Source of the DNA: Rhynchospora pubera
Taxonomy: Eukaryota > Streptophyta > Magnoliopsida > Poales > Cyperaceae
Length of the DNA stretch: 64,000 nucleotides
Reading direction: 5' to 3'
Assembly: GCA_028095005.1 (NCBI GenBank)
Contig: CM051463.1
Coordinates: forward strand, 65,696,251-65,760,250
Shown here: positions 1-11,300 of the stretch, in pieces
Layout: each line of letters starts with the position of its first letter
Position numbering within the stretch: position 1 is the stretch's first letter
Translations under genes and position numbers: made by a program
The notes under the pieces: model-generated
Told to the model about the DNA's origin: nothing
Databases searched by the model: none
Seen by the model: only the letters and a program-made list of their open reading frames with translations

Positions 1-351
1 GGAATTCAATCTATGAATACATGGCAAAAATATACCTTTTTTGTAATACAAGAAGGCTTAGTGTTACAGGGCATTTCAATGTTTGCTATTCTTAATAGAA
101 TTTTCTTAGATCCATTTTGGTTTGAGCAAAGAATTTCGCTCCAATTATATATAGTTTCAGTTGCACGTGCCTCTATTCTAACACATTCAATGTAATTAAA
201 TACCGTATAGGTATTTCTCAATCAGATATTAGATTCTAGCCAGTAAAATAAAACAACAATACCCATTTCTGCGGGCAATATTGATGGGCAGCCCTCTCCT
301 TTAATGAAAAAAATAATTTGTTGAGTGCAATTAAGTGTAAATGAAATTTAC
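1..351 (-). other. Start of SDH2 intron 1
   Basis: This AT-rich stretch follows the donor at 351/350. No further SDH2 coding sequence is visible, so the next exon must lie outside the window. Confidence 0.6.
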
Positions 352-718
352 CTGAACTCTCCTTGTCGATCTTTGTGAGGCATGCAAGGCCATTATCGCC
401 GTCCACATTCATGGCGCATGAACCGCAGATGCCCTCTCGGCAGGACCGGCGAAATGTGAGGGTAGGATCCATCTCATTCTTGATCTTGAGTAGCGCATCG
501 AGCACCATGGGCCCACAATCTGACAAGTCCACCTCATAGTTCTGAAGCTTTGGCTGGGTTGGATGGTCAGGGTCCCACCGGTAGATTGAAAATGTCTTGA
601 TGATCTTTTTCTTTGCGGAGGCAGCTGCAGAAGATGTTGATGAGTGATGGGTCTGGAGAAGCCGTGCTGCATTGGCGGCAGAGTTGACACGGCGAAGAAG
701 AGCCCGTGTTGTAGCCAT
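352..718 (-). CDS. SDH2: Succinate dehydrogenase iron-sulfur subunit, mitochondrial, 5' exon (partial)
   Basis: This exon encodes the N-terminal 122 residues of the iron-sulfur subunit of mitochondrial complex II, which carries electrons from succinate oxidation to ubiquinone. The ATG at 718 opens a Ser/Ala/Arg-rich mitochondrial presequence (about residues 1-36). The ferredoxin-like domain follows, with the 2Fe-2S ligand pattern [12 protein letters not shown] and a further Cys in [11 protein letters not shown] chose this ATG because the presequence starts there; an in-frame ATG 17 codons upstream adds nothing typical. The exon ends in codon phase 1 at a CAG|GTAAAT donor (351/350). The second half of the protein, with the 4Fe-4S and 3Fe-4S clusters, lies beyond the left edge, so the gene is cut by the window and not obviously broken. 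Family assignment is firm; which paralogue (SDH2-1, -2 or -3) cannot be told. Confidence 0.93.
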
Positions 719-2183
719 GGATGGAATGTTTGTGTTGTTAGGGAGGGGGTGTTCAGGTTCAATGCCCAAGAAAATAATTTGAAATGAAAAGACTTTTGGG
801 ATTGCTGGGAGTGCACGACCTAGGAAGGTTGCCCACTTGTGATGGGATACTGCCCTGGTTTAGCTGAGTATCAGTTCAGACTTGATTCGTTCTAAACAGT
901 GGATTCTGTATTTTAAAAAAAGTTGATCCGACCCATTATCCATAACGGATTAATGCTGTGATTGTGGTAATTAGTTGTGATCTATAGTATTTTCAGACGT
1001 ATGCTTAGTGTTCTTTTGCTTTTTCGCCTCTTTGTTTTGTATATATTTTCAATTTCTGTTATTGGTGTCTGAGTATCTCTAGCTTAGCTTGACCTATAAC
1101 CTACATAGTGTTCATATTTAAATCCAACTTGCAGGAAAAAACCACTCAGTTTATCCTCAAAAGAAACCATCATTTGGGAAATAATACCTGGATACCAATT
1201 AGCATTGAAAAACCCATTTAAATTTTTTCTTTTGCATGACTCCGAATCTTATTCTTTTTTTTTTTTAAGTTCATAGAACTTTTTTTTTTTGAGTAAATAG
1301 GATTTTTTTTTTATAATTAGTCTTCGCTTATCATGCCAGCAATTGCATCTCTCGATTTGGGAGAGTTTTCTCTGCTGCCCAAAACAAGGGGCGGAGGATT
1401 GAATAGCACACGGTTTGACGTCCTCTAAACTATTGTTGTGCACTCAAAATATTGAATTATATTACGATTTTTGACTGTATGTGCCTAGATTATTATATGA
1501 CAAAAGATCAATTTTAATAAGAAATGACACGTTCTACTGACATCTTCACTATTATTGGTGTTAATGAGATCAACTTCTCTCCATTTAACTTTTTTCTCAC
1601 ACAATCTTCAAGCGACCCCTAATCAATTCTCTTAAGAGGACTTAAAATTTTTCAATGAAAGAAAGGGCTTAAAATTCAGAACCAGACTTTCAGAATTTGA
1701 CTCTATCACATCACCTCTTAGGCAGGGGCCCAATCTAAATGTTACAATATATCTTGTATTAAACAAGTTTTTTTAAGGTTCCAATGAATTTAACAAAACG
1801 AGGAATGCAAACTCATCCGAACATGGAATGAACCTCGAGAATTTAAAGAAAGATACTTTGTACTGTTTGATAACAATCTATTGAAACCACAGATAAGAAG
1901 TATTATTTAATATTTTTTTTGCCAATTACAAAGTGATACAAACACCTAAGCAACTAAACTTCCTATAAAAAAGCACCAAAGAGTAAAAAGAATGAGCTGT
2001 ACAGTAAAATATTGAGAAAAGAGCATCAAATCCCAAAGATATAGTTCAGCAAGTGTTTGCGGCTTGGATATAAATTGCAGCAAAATATTCATTGTAGTGA
2101 GAAAACCAAACGGTGTTGCATACTAACACTTTGCAGGTCACATGAAGAATATAAATTTTGATCTTGACGAGACAAATTCAACT
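719..2183. other. Intergenic: SDH2 promoter side and 3' flank of the DUF212 gene
   Basis: AT-rich DNA without a supported gene. SDH2 transcription starts somewhere above 720 and reads leftward. Poly(T)/poly(A) runs at about 1254-1312 and short reading frames there look non-coding. The part next to 2183 is the 3' UTR side of the DUF212 gene. Confidence 0.5.
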
Positions 2184-4885
2184 TCAAGCTGTATTTATGA
2201 TGTGTGCAACTGTCGCGACCACAACACCAAGTATCCCACCCACACAGACCTACAGAAATTATCAGATAGTCAGATAATAATGTAACAATGTACTAGCTTT
2301 TTTGAACTTGCACAAGAATTAACAATTACTGCAGATGACACCCAATTTCTGTTTCCTAGTACTTGCTAAGTATCAGACACTTTCTTTAGGATTACTTGCA
2401 GGTGATACCAACCATGAAAACCAAACTGGACCTGTTTTCTAGTACTTGCATATTAGACAATTTTTTATTTTAGGGTTATTTGTGATGCAAAACAATAAAA
2501 ACCAAACTGAATTGATGCAAAACATTACTATGTACCACTTCTAAAATATGGTTCGCAAAACTGAACTGATGCCAAAATGAATTAACACTACAGATAGTCG
2601 GATCAGAAAACCTAGAAATAAATTATTGGCTATTTTTCAACTTGCGCAAGCAGTTAGAATATTGAAAAATACAACCAATTCTCTTTTCCGGTGCTTGCAA
2701 TTAACATCAGACAATTCCTTTAGGGTTATTTGCTGGTGATGCCAAACAATGAGAACCAAACTGAATTGATGCAAAACACAACTATGTACCATGAAAACAA
2801 AACCTCAATTTGTAAAAACCTGGACCGCAACTGTCATAAGTTTGTATTGGTTAGGAAACAAAGTTCCCAAGTAAAGGGTAAATTGAAAATAATGGAGGAA
2901 TGATTTGCATTTTACATCACACAGATAGAGATGGTGGGTCTTATTTAAAAATGATAATCACAAGATCTGGAAGTGAGTTTCAACTGAGAGAAACATTGGT
3001 GTTACTTGCAAAAAACTCCACTGCATTAGATTCATATGGAAATTGCTCATACTAGCTATTAGAAATAGCATTCTACCTATTGAATTTTGACTTAGTTGTT
3101 CTTCTTTTTGGATTATAAATTTTGTACCACTTTTACATATTTGGTAATTATTCAATAACAACAGTAACTTGATCTACATGGTCTGTCCTTTATGGTAGAC
3201 CTACAACTTCCGCATTACAGTCAAAATAATCCCTCAAGTAAACAATGAAAAGATAACAACTAAGATGGTTTAATCAAATTGTTATGCACTTTTAACGTGG
3301 ACAAGAGTACACTGAAAACTAAGTATATCCATATGCAAAAACATAATGCTGCTGATAAGGAAAAAGGTATATGTATCAAACCTCCGGAGGTGTATGGCCT
3401 AGGAGTTCACGTAATGGTCTTGTGTCGGCTAGGGGATGCTCAGTTGGAAGTTCAAGTACTATCTGATTCAATACCTGTAAATGGAAAAGGTTCAAAATGA
3501 GATATTCTGTACCTGCAGCAATGACGAAATTATGAAGCTACCTTGAGATTCAGGATTCACTTATAGTAGCAATAACTGATAAGGTTCAAACTTTTATTTC
3601 TTGGTTTCGAGGAAGGCAAAAATAAAGCATATTTAAAAATTAATATATATCAATTCAACACAGATATTAGGGTGTACAGGGCTGATGAATTAGCCATTTG
3701 AAGAGCTAAGTTATACCTCTGCCTGTCTCCCAGCATGTAACCTAACACCAAAAGCATCATACATCACCTGCCAAAGAAGATTTGGGTATGATGATTTAGG
3801 GAGCAAGAAACAGCTAAAAAAAAAAAAAACATTTTTAATCACCTTAAGCAGCAACCCAAACATCTATACCAAAATTTACAACTCGATCTTATTTTTTTTT
3901 CTCTCGTATACTGTAATAGTTATTTTCCTGAAATCAACCATCATTGGCCTGCTCCCTATCGTATAGAAAGATTTTTCTTTTCAACATGTATAGATACTTG
4001 GCTAAAGTAATCAACATTAGAACTTATTACAGATCTACTGAGGGAACACAGATACAGTGTTGTGGTAGTGATTATCCCAGTAAGAAAACTAGGTGATACT
4101 CACAACAGCAGCCAGTATCACAGCTGTCGCAAAAAAGGAGCTGCCAAAACCCTCGTTGAACCCCACAGCCATGGCAAGTGCAGTTACTGTAGCTGAGTGA
4201 GAGGATGGCATCCCTCCAGAACCCACAAGTCTCTTTGGGTCCCACCTGTTCTCCTTGTACCTAGGATCATAAGAAATAAGAGACAATGATCCACTCATTT
4301 TCCAATAATAAGGATTTTTTCTATAAAAAATGACAATATTTGTATATAAATGAAGTAAATGTAACTGCATCTGGATCATAACTTTTGTCAATTACCAAGG
4401 TAAATTGTGTTGTGGTGTTCATAAAATTAGTCACCATGCTATTTTTCCCCCTTTTGGTTTTTATTTGGTTTCTTTCTTTGCTCTCGTTTTACTAATGGCA
4501 CATTTTTTGCCTCAGATTTGTTATGTTTTAGCTAGAATGCACAGGTACCAGCTCAAATAAAGTTACTTATATCTACTGAAAAGGTACCAATCTACCAGTA
4601 ACCTCTCTTTCCAGATTTTCATTTAATTTTGGATACATTCTGGACCAAGTTTAGTTGACATACGAAAAAATTGAGCTTCAATTAAGGTTATTTGGGTTCA
4701 ATTGAATCAAAAGGCACGCAATGAAACAACCATTATTAGAAATTTCGAGTAAGAAAATACCATGTGATGATGAACTTGCCCGTCTGAGCGATGGCGAAGG
4801 CGAGAACAGCTGAGATGAGAGGATAGTTGTGAAATATGGCGAAGTGGGAGAAGGAAGAGGAAGAGGAAGAGGAGCTTTCGACCAT
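2184..4885 (-). CDS. DUF212 (YuiD-like) membrane protein, acid phosphatase/vanadium haloperoxidase-related
   Basis: Five exons join to a 163-residue protein: 4761-4885, 4104-4260, 3717-3767, 3382-3474 and 2184-2249, every intron GT..AG. The start is ATG at 4885, followed by a serine run and a hydrophobic segment (AVLAFAIAQTGKFIITW). Exon 2 carries the family core, with WDPKRLVGSGGMPSSHSA and a second hydrophobic helix. Exon 3 reads VMYDAFGVRLHAGRQAE. Exon 4 carries LPTEHPLADTRPLRELLGHT, and exon 5 ends in a last helix (GGILGVVVATVAHIINTA). The PSSHSA core resembles part of the PAP2 phosphatase signature, but the family is annotated only by similarity and I know of no settled reaction. The length fits Arabidopsis members of the family. 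The frame is intact throughout, so the gene is likely functional. It is probably an integral membrane protein, perhaps of an organelle or the endomembrane system. Confidence 0.9.
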
Positions 4886-5511
4886 CTCTCTCCCCATTTT
4901 TCACAAATCCAAGTTCTGAGAATTGAGGAGAGAGGAGAGGAGAAGAGGCTGCTTCCGTTCCGTGTTGGTTTATATTGGATCGCTTTCGATTGTGGAAAAA
5001 GGCAAAAGCAGCAAAGAATAGTAGAATGAATACCGAAGAATATGCCGATGTAGAGAAAGAACTAAGAAATTGGTTATGCTCTGCATATTTGCGTTCTAAC
5101 CCTCTGAAGGTTTTTTAATTAGTTAAAACGAATGCGGCTTTGCTACATCTGGCCTTCGGTTAATTTCACGACGACTCGGACGTGTTGTGTTGGAATGCAA
5201 GTGTGAAGTAGTGATGGAATTTCCCGTTTTCGTCATCCGGCTTTTCAAATGCATAGCAAATTTTTTTCTTTTTAGTTTCAACTGTTAGTAACTCTATATT
5301 TATATTTATTATTTTAACGCATACTTCCGACATGACTTATTTCAACAGATATAACATCTAAATGCATGCATTTACATCCTATATAGCATATCGAATATCT
5401 ATATTATTGTCAAAATGCAAAGCTAAATAACAATAGAAAGTCGGAAGCGAAAAACTTATAAATGGATACTAGACTGTCTAGACAACTAAGACAAGTCAAT
5501 TAAGTTATATA
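4886..5511. other. Upstream region of the DUF212 gene
   Basis: This contains the 5' UTR and promoter side of the minus-strand DUF212 gene. The first 150 bases are purine-rich on the plus strand (CT-rich in the leader), and an AT-rich stretch follows. No other gene is visible. Confidence 0.45.
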
Positions 5512-5713
5512 GGGTGTGTTTGGTTGGAGTGGGAATAGGGAATAAGCTCCTTATTCTTTATTCCGGTGAAAAACAAACAACTAAGGAATAGAGAATTTGG
5601 ACTTATTCCGGGCCTTATCCATATTCTAACAAAACCAAGGAATTTGGATAAGGAATAAGGAATAAGCTTTTCTCTATTCCTATTTCTTATTCCCACTCCA
5701 ACCAAACACACCC
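5512..5713. mobile_element. MITE, copy 1 (TIR begins GGGTGTGTTTGG)
   Basis: Both ends carry a perfect 23-bp terminal inverted repeat (5512-5534 against 5691-5713) beginning GGGTGTGTTTGGTTGG. The interior is made of GGAATAAGGAATAG-type runs, so the whole 202-bp element can fold back on itself. The 3 bases on each side are ATA, a possible target duplication. The TIR looks like PIF/Harbinger-type MITEs, but ATA is not the TWA site expected of that superfamily, so I leave the superfamily open. Confidence 0.75.
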
Positions 5714-5919
5714 ATAAGGAATAGAGAATAGAGAATAAGAATAGGAAATAGGAATAGAGAATAGCTTATTTCTTATTTCTTATGCAAATAGTAAGATTTT
5801 GTTAGAATATGAATAAGGACCGGAATAAGCCCAAATTCTTTATTCCTTCGTTGTTTGGTTTTCACCCGAATAAGAAATAAGTGACTTATTTCTTATTCCT
5901 TATAGTACCAAACACACCC
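5714..5919. mobile_element. MITE, copy 2, inverted next to copy 1
   Basis: The stretch from about 5795 to 5910 is a diverged reverse complement of copy 1 and ends in ACCAAACACACCC. Its left terminus is directly abutted to copy 1 and lacks the GGGTGTG end. The pair therefore looks like a tandem inverted insertion or a partly deleted second copy. Confidence 0.6.
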
Positions 5920-6009
5920 GAAGAGAGAAAGAGAGGGATTTCCAATCTTCAGTAGACTTGATAAACATTATAGGAGAACGCTGCTGATTGAACAACATAT
6001 ATTAAAAAG

Positions 6010-6660
6010 CGGGGGTGATAAGGATCATCCCCAAGATCCATCATCCCCAGTGAGAACTCATTTTATTTTTTTCTATTTTTAGAATATTTTTGGTCTCCAC
6101 TATTTTTCTCCCTCCCATTCTTTTCTATTTTGGTCCCCACTGTTACTCTCCATTCCATCCTTTCTATTTTTGGTCCCCACGAGAACTATAACAATTACTC
6201 ATATTAACTACAACAGTTAGTATCCAAATTACAACAATTATTTATATTAACTACTTCAGCTACATACATAACTTCAACAGCTACATATTTTAACTTCAAC
6301 AGCTACATATTTTAACTTCAACAGTTCCAAATATAACTTCAACAGTACATATATAACTTCAAAAGTTATATATATTAACTTTAACAGTTACATATATAAC
6401 TTCAACAGTTATATATATAACTTCAACAGTTACATATATTGAATTTGCATATTTTGTTATTACATGTTACGGTTCGAAATTTCAATGAATTATATGCTAG
6501 GAGTAGATATGGGATGATGGGATGACGTTGGATTTGCAATGAGGATGAATGGGATGATTTCATCATCCCTTGGACTTTCTTATTAATGAAGATATGTTAG
6601 ATAATTAATGAAGATTTGGGGATGATGGGGATGATAGAATCTATGGGATGATGGAAAGCA
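6010..6660. repeat. Candidate MITE with GGGATGATGG end motifs and a 21-bp minisatellite
   Basis: Near 6019-6052 the plus strand carries repeated ATCATCCCC motifs, and near 6605-6655 it carries their complement (GGGGATGATGG), giving a loose inverted-repeat frame. Inside, at about 6250-6440, roughly nine copies of a 21-bp unit of the type ACTTCAACAGTTACATATAT lie in tandem. No clear target duplication was found. Confidence 0.4.
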
Positions 6661-7123
6661 ATTCCCATTAAAAAGTCTACTTTTCCAAAATTAAACAGAA
6701 GAAAGCAAAACTACTGCTGAAAGGTGGTAATAGAATTGCATCCAAAAATTAAAAGCATTAATTTTCACATAACCGGCAATAGGGTTATGAACATCACGCA
6801 CTAAAAAACTGCGAGTGCTTCATTATTAAACAAGGGCTCCAATATAGTCTACAACCAAACCCTATGTAACAAAAAAAATAATAATAAAAAAATCACCTCC
6901 TATACCTAACTCTTGGCACACTACACCAATCATTATTATTTTGTTTACATTGACCATTAAATAGCCCGTGTGTATGCATTTTGGCCTGGCAGTGCATGTA
7001 GTCAATGATCTTTTAATCGTACGGCTCTAGGTCTATGTTGGGAAGACCTTTGCCCTGACAGAACTCTTCTCATCACTCACTTGTACCATCCATTGTTGGT
7101 TGGTTAGTTCCATTAACAACAGG
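6661..7123. other. Downstream flank of ancestral pTAC10
   Basis: AT-rich DNA with no gene seen. It lies beyond the old stop codon of pTAC10 and probably includes the former 3' UTR. Confidence 0.4.
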
Positions 7124-7216
7124 TTAGATCTTTGAAACCTTACCACTGCGTACCATAATCCCATTATAATCAAAATCTATATCATCATCATAGTCATCGA
7201 CCTCCTCTTCCTCTTC
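7124..7216 (-). pseudogene. Stranded C-terminal tail of pTAC10
   Basis: Read on the minus strand and in phase with the interrupted last exon, this gives 30 codons and a TAA stop. The tail is very acidic (EEEEEVDDYDDDIDFDY) and ends in a short basic stretch. An acidic tail of this kind closes Arabidopsis pTAC10. It is separated from the gene by the hAT element at 7225-8364 and one copy of its target duplication (7217-7224), so it is no longer translated unless the element is spliced out. Confidence 0.8.
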
Positions 7217-7469
7217 CTCATCCCTAGGGGTGCAAACGGAAACCGTTTCGACCGTTTTTCATTTCGTTTCGTGTCAAACGAAACGATAAACGGTTGGAAA
7301 TTTTGGTTTCGTATAACTGGTGAAACGGTTGGCGCAAGTACACTGAGTTTCGTTAATTTAACGAAACGATTAACGAAATTAGAGAGTTTCGTTTCGACTG
7401 TCTGTTTCGTGTACATTCTAAATAATTGCTATTTGGAGTATTGCAGGGACAGAGCGGAGAAAACGAAGA

Positions 7470-7810
7470 AAATCTAACACGTCATTCTCGCCACTCCCTC
7501 CCAGTCATTTTCGCCTCCCCCAATTTCTCTCCTCTTCTTTTCTCTCAAATCGAAGAAAAAATGAAACCTAGACCTCCACCTTCGCAATTCGGAGAAGATA
7601 GATCGAGAGAGGGAGGGAAAGAGGTGTTGTGCGTAGCCGCAGGAGAAGACTTGCGGCTCTCTTGGGCAGATCGACTCCCGCCTCGTCGGCGTTCACCTCG
7701 CTCCGATCTACGCACCTGATCCTTCTTCTAATTCGTCGCCTTCTTTGAGGGATGAGGATTCGTTGAGTCTTAGTTTGAATTTGGACCGGATTTCTCAGAT
7801 CCGTCAATAG
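7470..7810. other. Possible captured gene fragment inside the hAT element
   Basis: This GC-richer island differs from the surrounding transposon. It has a CT-rich leader-like stretch, an ATG at 7561 opening 46 codons (MKPRPPPSQFGEDRSREGGK...) on the plus strand, and a second open frame on the minus strand. It looks like the 5' UTR and first exon of a host gene picked up by the element. I do not recognise the source gene. Confidence 0.35.
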
Positions 7811-8103
7811 TGAGAGATTTTTTGTTATTTTGATTGGTTGTCTTTGTCTGAGTTTGGACCGGACTTCTTTATTTGCAAATCAAATTTTCTTATTTTTGGT
7901 TCTAGGGGTTTACTGGTAGGGTTCAAGGGTGTTTTTAGCCTTTTTTTTCCCTCTAAGCACGACAGTAGGTGGTACGTAATTCTGTTTGAACTTGTATTCA
8001 CTTTTTTTTTTTTTAAATGATTTTTTAGCTCACGGGCGTCGTGAATTTCCCTTTTTAAATAGTTAGCCACGTTTATAGTTTAAAAAGGGGAAAAACGATT
8101 AAA

Positions 8104-8170
8104 CGGCTTGAAAAGGGGAAAAACGATTAAAGCGGTTAAGCCGTTTAATCGTTTTTCCCCTTTTCAAACT
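8104..8170. repeat. Foldback hairpin within the hAT element
   Basis: The motif AAAAGGGGAAAAACGATTAA is followed after about a dozen bases by its reverse complement. Part of it (GCGGTTAAGCCGTTTAATCG) is then repeated at about 8191-8215. This is subterminal structure of the transposon. Confidence 0.7.
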
Positions 8171-8361
8171 ATAAACGCCAAAACTATTTAAAGCGGTTAA
8201 GCCGTTTAATCGTTTCAAGTGAGCGAAACAGTAGACGCAACATATTCTTCTTGCGTTCGGAAGACGAAACGCAATGCGCAAATGGAAAAATTTTCGTCTT
8301 GTACCACGCAACGGTCAACGCAACTGTTCATTTGCGTGATCGTTTGGACCGTTTTGCAGCC

Positions 8362-11300
8362 CTACTCATCCCCATCTCTCTCTAATTTCTCTAATGCCTC
8401 TCTCCTCTTTCTCTTTTCTTCAAAGAGTGCCTTTCGGGCCACAAGGCCATTATACGATATCTCATACCACTTGGAGCTTGTCGCTCCAAGAATGGACTTA
8501 TACTGGGCCTGGACCGCAGACTCCTTTTTTATCTTTGCCTTTTTGTCTGGATCACCCCAGTAGTCATTTCGGTACACTGGGTTTGACTCGTCATACTCTT
8601 TGCCCCAAAATGTGGGGTCATCAATATATTTCCCTGGTTCTTCTAGGGGAAGACCGGCAGCTGTCCGGCTGAAAGGAACACAAGCAGCATGTCATATTAG
8701 AAAGGTTAAAAGAGTTTTAATACTGAAAGGAAATAAATAAATAGAAAAATAATCATACTCTTTCTGTTCAGATATGGAAATTTCTAACGGAAACCCATGA
8801 AGGGTTTTATTATTACCATGAAATTATATCTAAAACTACTTTCGAGTCCTTCAGTATTTCTAAGAAACTAGACTATAGCAACCCCATAGTTATGACATGT
8901 TGATTGTATATTTTCAGAAGATCAGAAGGTGATGTCACTATGTAGCGGAGATCAATCTCCTTACGAGATAGCTCTATCAACACTGTTATTTGTAATAACC
9001 AATTGAGCTCACTAACCATCCACTAAATGCTTACAAAAGATTAGTTTTCAGCACTCTTAAGAAAACTTCAGGGATTATATTTATCAGACTGAAGATAAGC
9101 AAAAGTATACCAGCTTATATCTCTTATAAGAGCTTCCCTTTCCTCCAAGGAACGTTGCCAATGCAGTAGATCATATTCATCCATCTCTAAATTACGCCTC
9201 AACTTACTAACTTGAAATTTCTCTCCTCTTTGTTCTGCTTCCTTCTTTAACCTGTTATTCCTCTGCAAGAAAATATATTTCATCTTAATTGATATGTATA
9301 TGATGTCCCAAGTCCGATCAAAAGGAGGAGGGTTGCGATAGGCTAGGCGAGCCAACGTAAAAAATCCAGTCATCTCTATGGAAATGAAACCCAATTACTT
9401 TCTCTTGCTTGGGAAAGGCTTAGTTGTTGTATTGATATGTATATGATCATCAAACTTGTTTTAACATGGCAACTGTCCTGTACAATGAAGCTCTGATATG
9501 AGTTGTTTCAGCCATTCTCTGGTTTCTACTTTTGGGCAATAATGTTTCTATTTTCTAACCTAATCTAAACCCTAAAGAATCTTAAAAAAATGACTTTACT
9601 GACTAATTTACTATACTTGCTAATCTTTCATAGAAATCAACACAGATGTACAGTACCTGACGTTCAGCCCGTGCTGAATCCATATCAAGGTCCTTCAGAT
9701 TTGTTTTCTACAAAGAAATTCAAAGAAATTAGCATACCCAGTAAAAGAGGGCTCCCCACAATTTAATCCCACAGTTTCTTTAATTATATTTCAGAAACCC
9801 TCCTTTAATCAGACAGAGCCAGAGTTGAAAATCAACTTTTGTAAGTAATTGGACAGTGTTTCCACAAGGTGAGTTTAAATAATTAAAACAAACAAATGGT
9901 TCGTGGTTCTATAATAAAGAAACAAATTACCAGAACCATTTTTGGCAACACTGAGCCCTTATAGTTAGTTTGGGTGTACTCTACACTATTCTCCTCATCA
10001 AAGGATAGATCAACAGTCTCCTCAAATTTCTTGTCCTTGAACTTATCAGGATTTTCTTCCTCATGATCCAAAATCATTTGCTCTGCATTGTGTATATGCC
10101 ACAGCTGCACACAGAATTGGTGACAAATTAATCCCAGACTTATGCTTGAAAATTGGAAAGCCAAAGTATCTTGTGCTTTAGATCAACGACAAAAGAATAC
10201 CTCATCAACATAAGGGTGATCAGATATCAACGGCAGCTTCTCTCTTTGGGGTTGAACCTCAGGCCTTTTTTTGGGGATTAGTTCTCTTCCACTTTCCCTC
10301 TACAAGCACGACATGAATATCATAAATAACTAACATCCATAATCCATAATTCCCATATACTCCATGATTAAGTAAAATGTAAAAGTTTAAGTCAGTTATC
10401 TCACCTGGCGCTCAAGAGGATTTGTATCCTCATCACGATGAAATATAGGAGGGGAGTCAAACTTATTGAATCTGCATTATATGTAGCACAACAAATTTTA
10501 CAAAGGATTAATGTCAGATATTTCTTATTTCTTAATTATGATAAGTACTGGTACTTGTGCTTATTGAATCTCCTGCCCCCCCCCCCCCCCCCCGCCCCAC
10601 CGCGCCGAAAGTACTGTTACTTGTAACGCCAATTCAATTCCCATAAAAGTTCACTTTTATAACCAACACAAATACAGCCCGAACGCCCAAAACACCCCCT
10701 ATAATGATCTCAACCTAGGTCTACCAGCCCAAAACCCACTTAACAAGTAAAACAAAAGGAATAATTTGGACCAAATTGTTAGATCTTTCGAGAGTACATA
10801 AAAGAGGTATAGAACGAACATAAGGTGATCAATGTTGGGTTGCACAAATCGCATTTCAATAGGAAAGCGGAATCGATAGGGGTCTCTTTTGGTCTGCAGT
10901 TCATACACAGCATCTATTTGTTAGAATATTGTTGTGAAAAAAGAAAAAAAATATATCAAAATAATTGGTAAAGAACCTATAAGAATCAAAGAGAAATCTT
11001 AAACATCATCTACCATACAATTTACTTACCAAAATTTCAACAAGAACAGGCATTCCAACTCTGATGTGATGACGAATCCAATACCAGTCGTTTCCCTTTA
11101 TGGGTACCCACCTATACAATTTATTAGACAGATGTCACATAGGTGCATAGCATGAAAATCAATCAGTTAAGCCAAGCAAAATTTCTGAATACAAGAGTTT
11201 ACCCGTCATGGGCGCAACCAATGTCAACAAAAGCACCTTGATACAGACCAATACTGATGACTCTTCCTTGATAGATCTGGAAAGCAGGAGCAATTATCAA

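Larger units (their letters stand above)
7225..8364. mobile_element. Non-autonomous hAT transposon in the last exon of pTAC10
   Basis: The element is 1,140 bp. It is flanked by a perfect 8-bp target duplication CTCATCCC (7217-7224 and 8365-8372), the hallmark length of hAT insertions. The ends are imperfect inverted repeats: TAGGGGTGCAAACGG on the left and TAGGGCTGCAAAACGG on the complement of the right. Subterminal repeats of ACGAAACG/CGTTTCG type fill both ends, as is usual for hAT transposase binding. No transposase frame is present. The element supplies the stop codon that now ends pTAC10. Confidence 0.92.
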
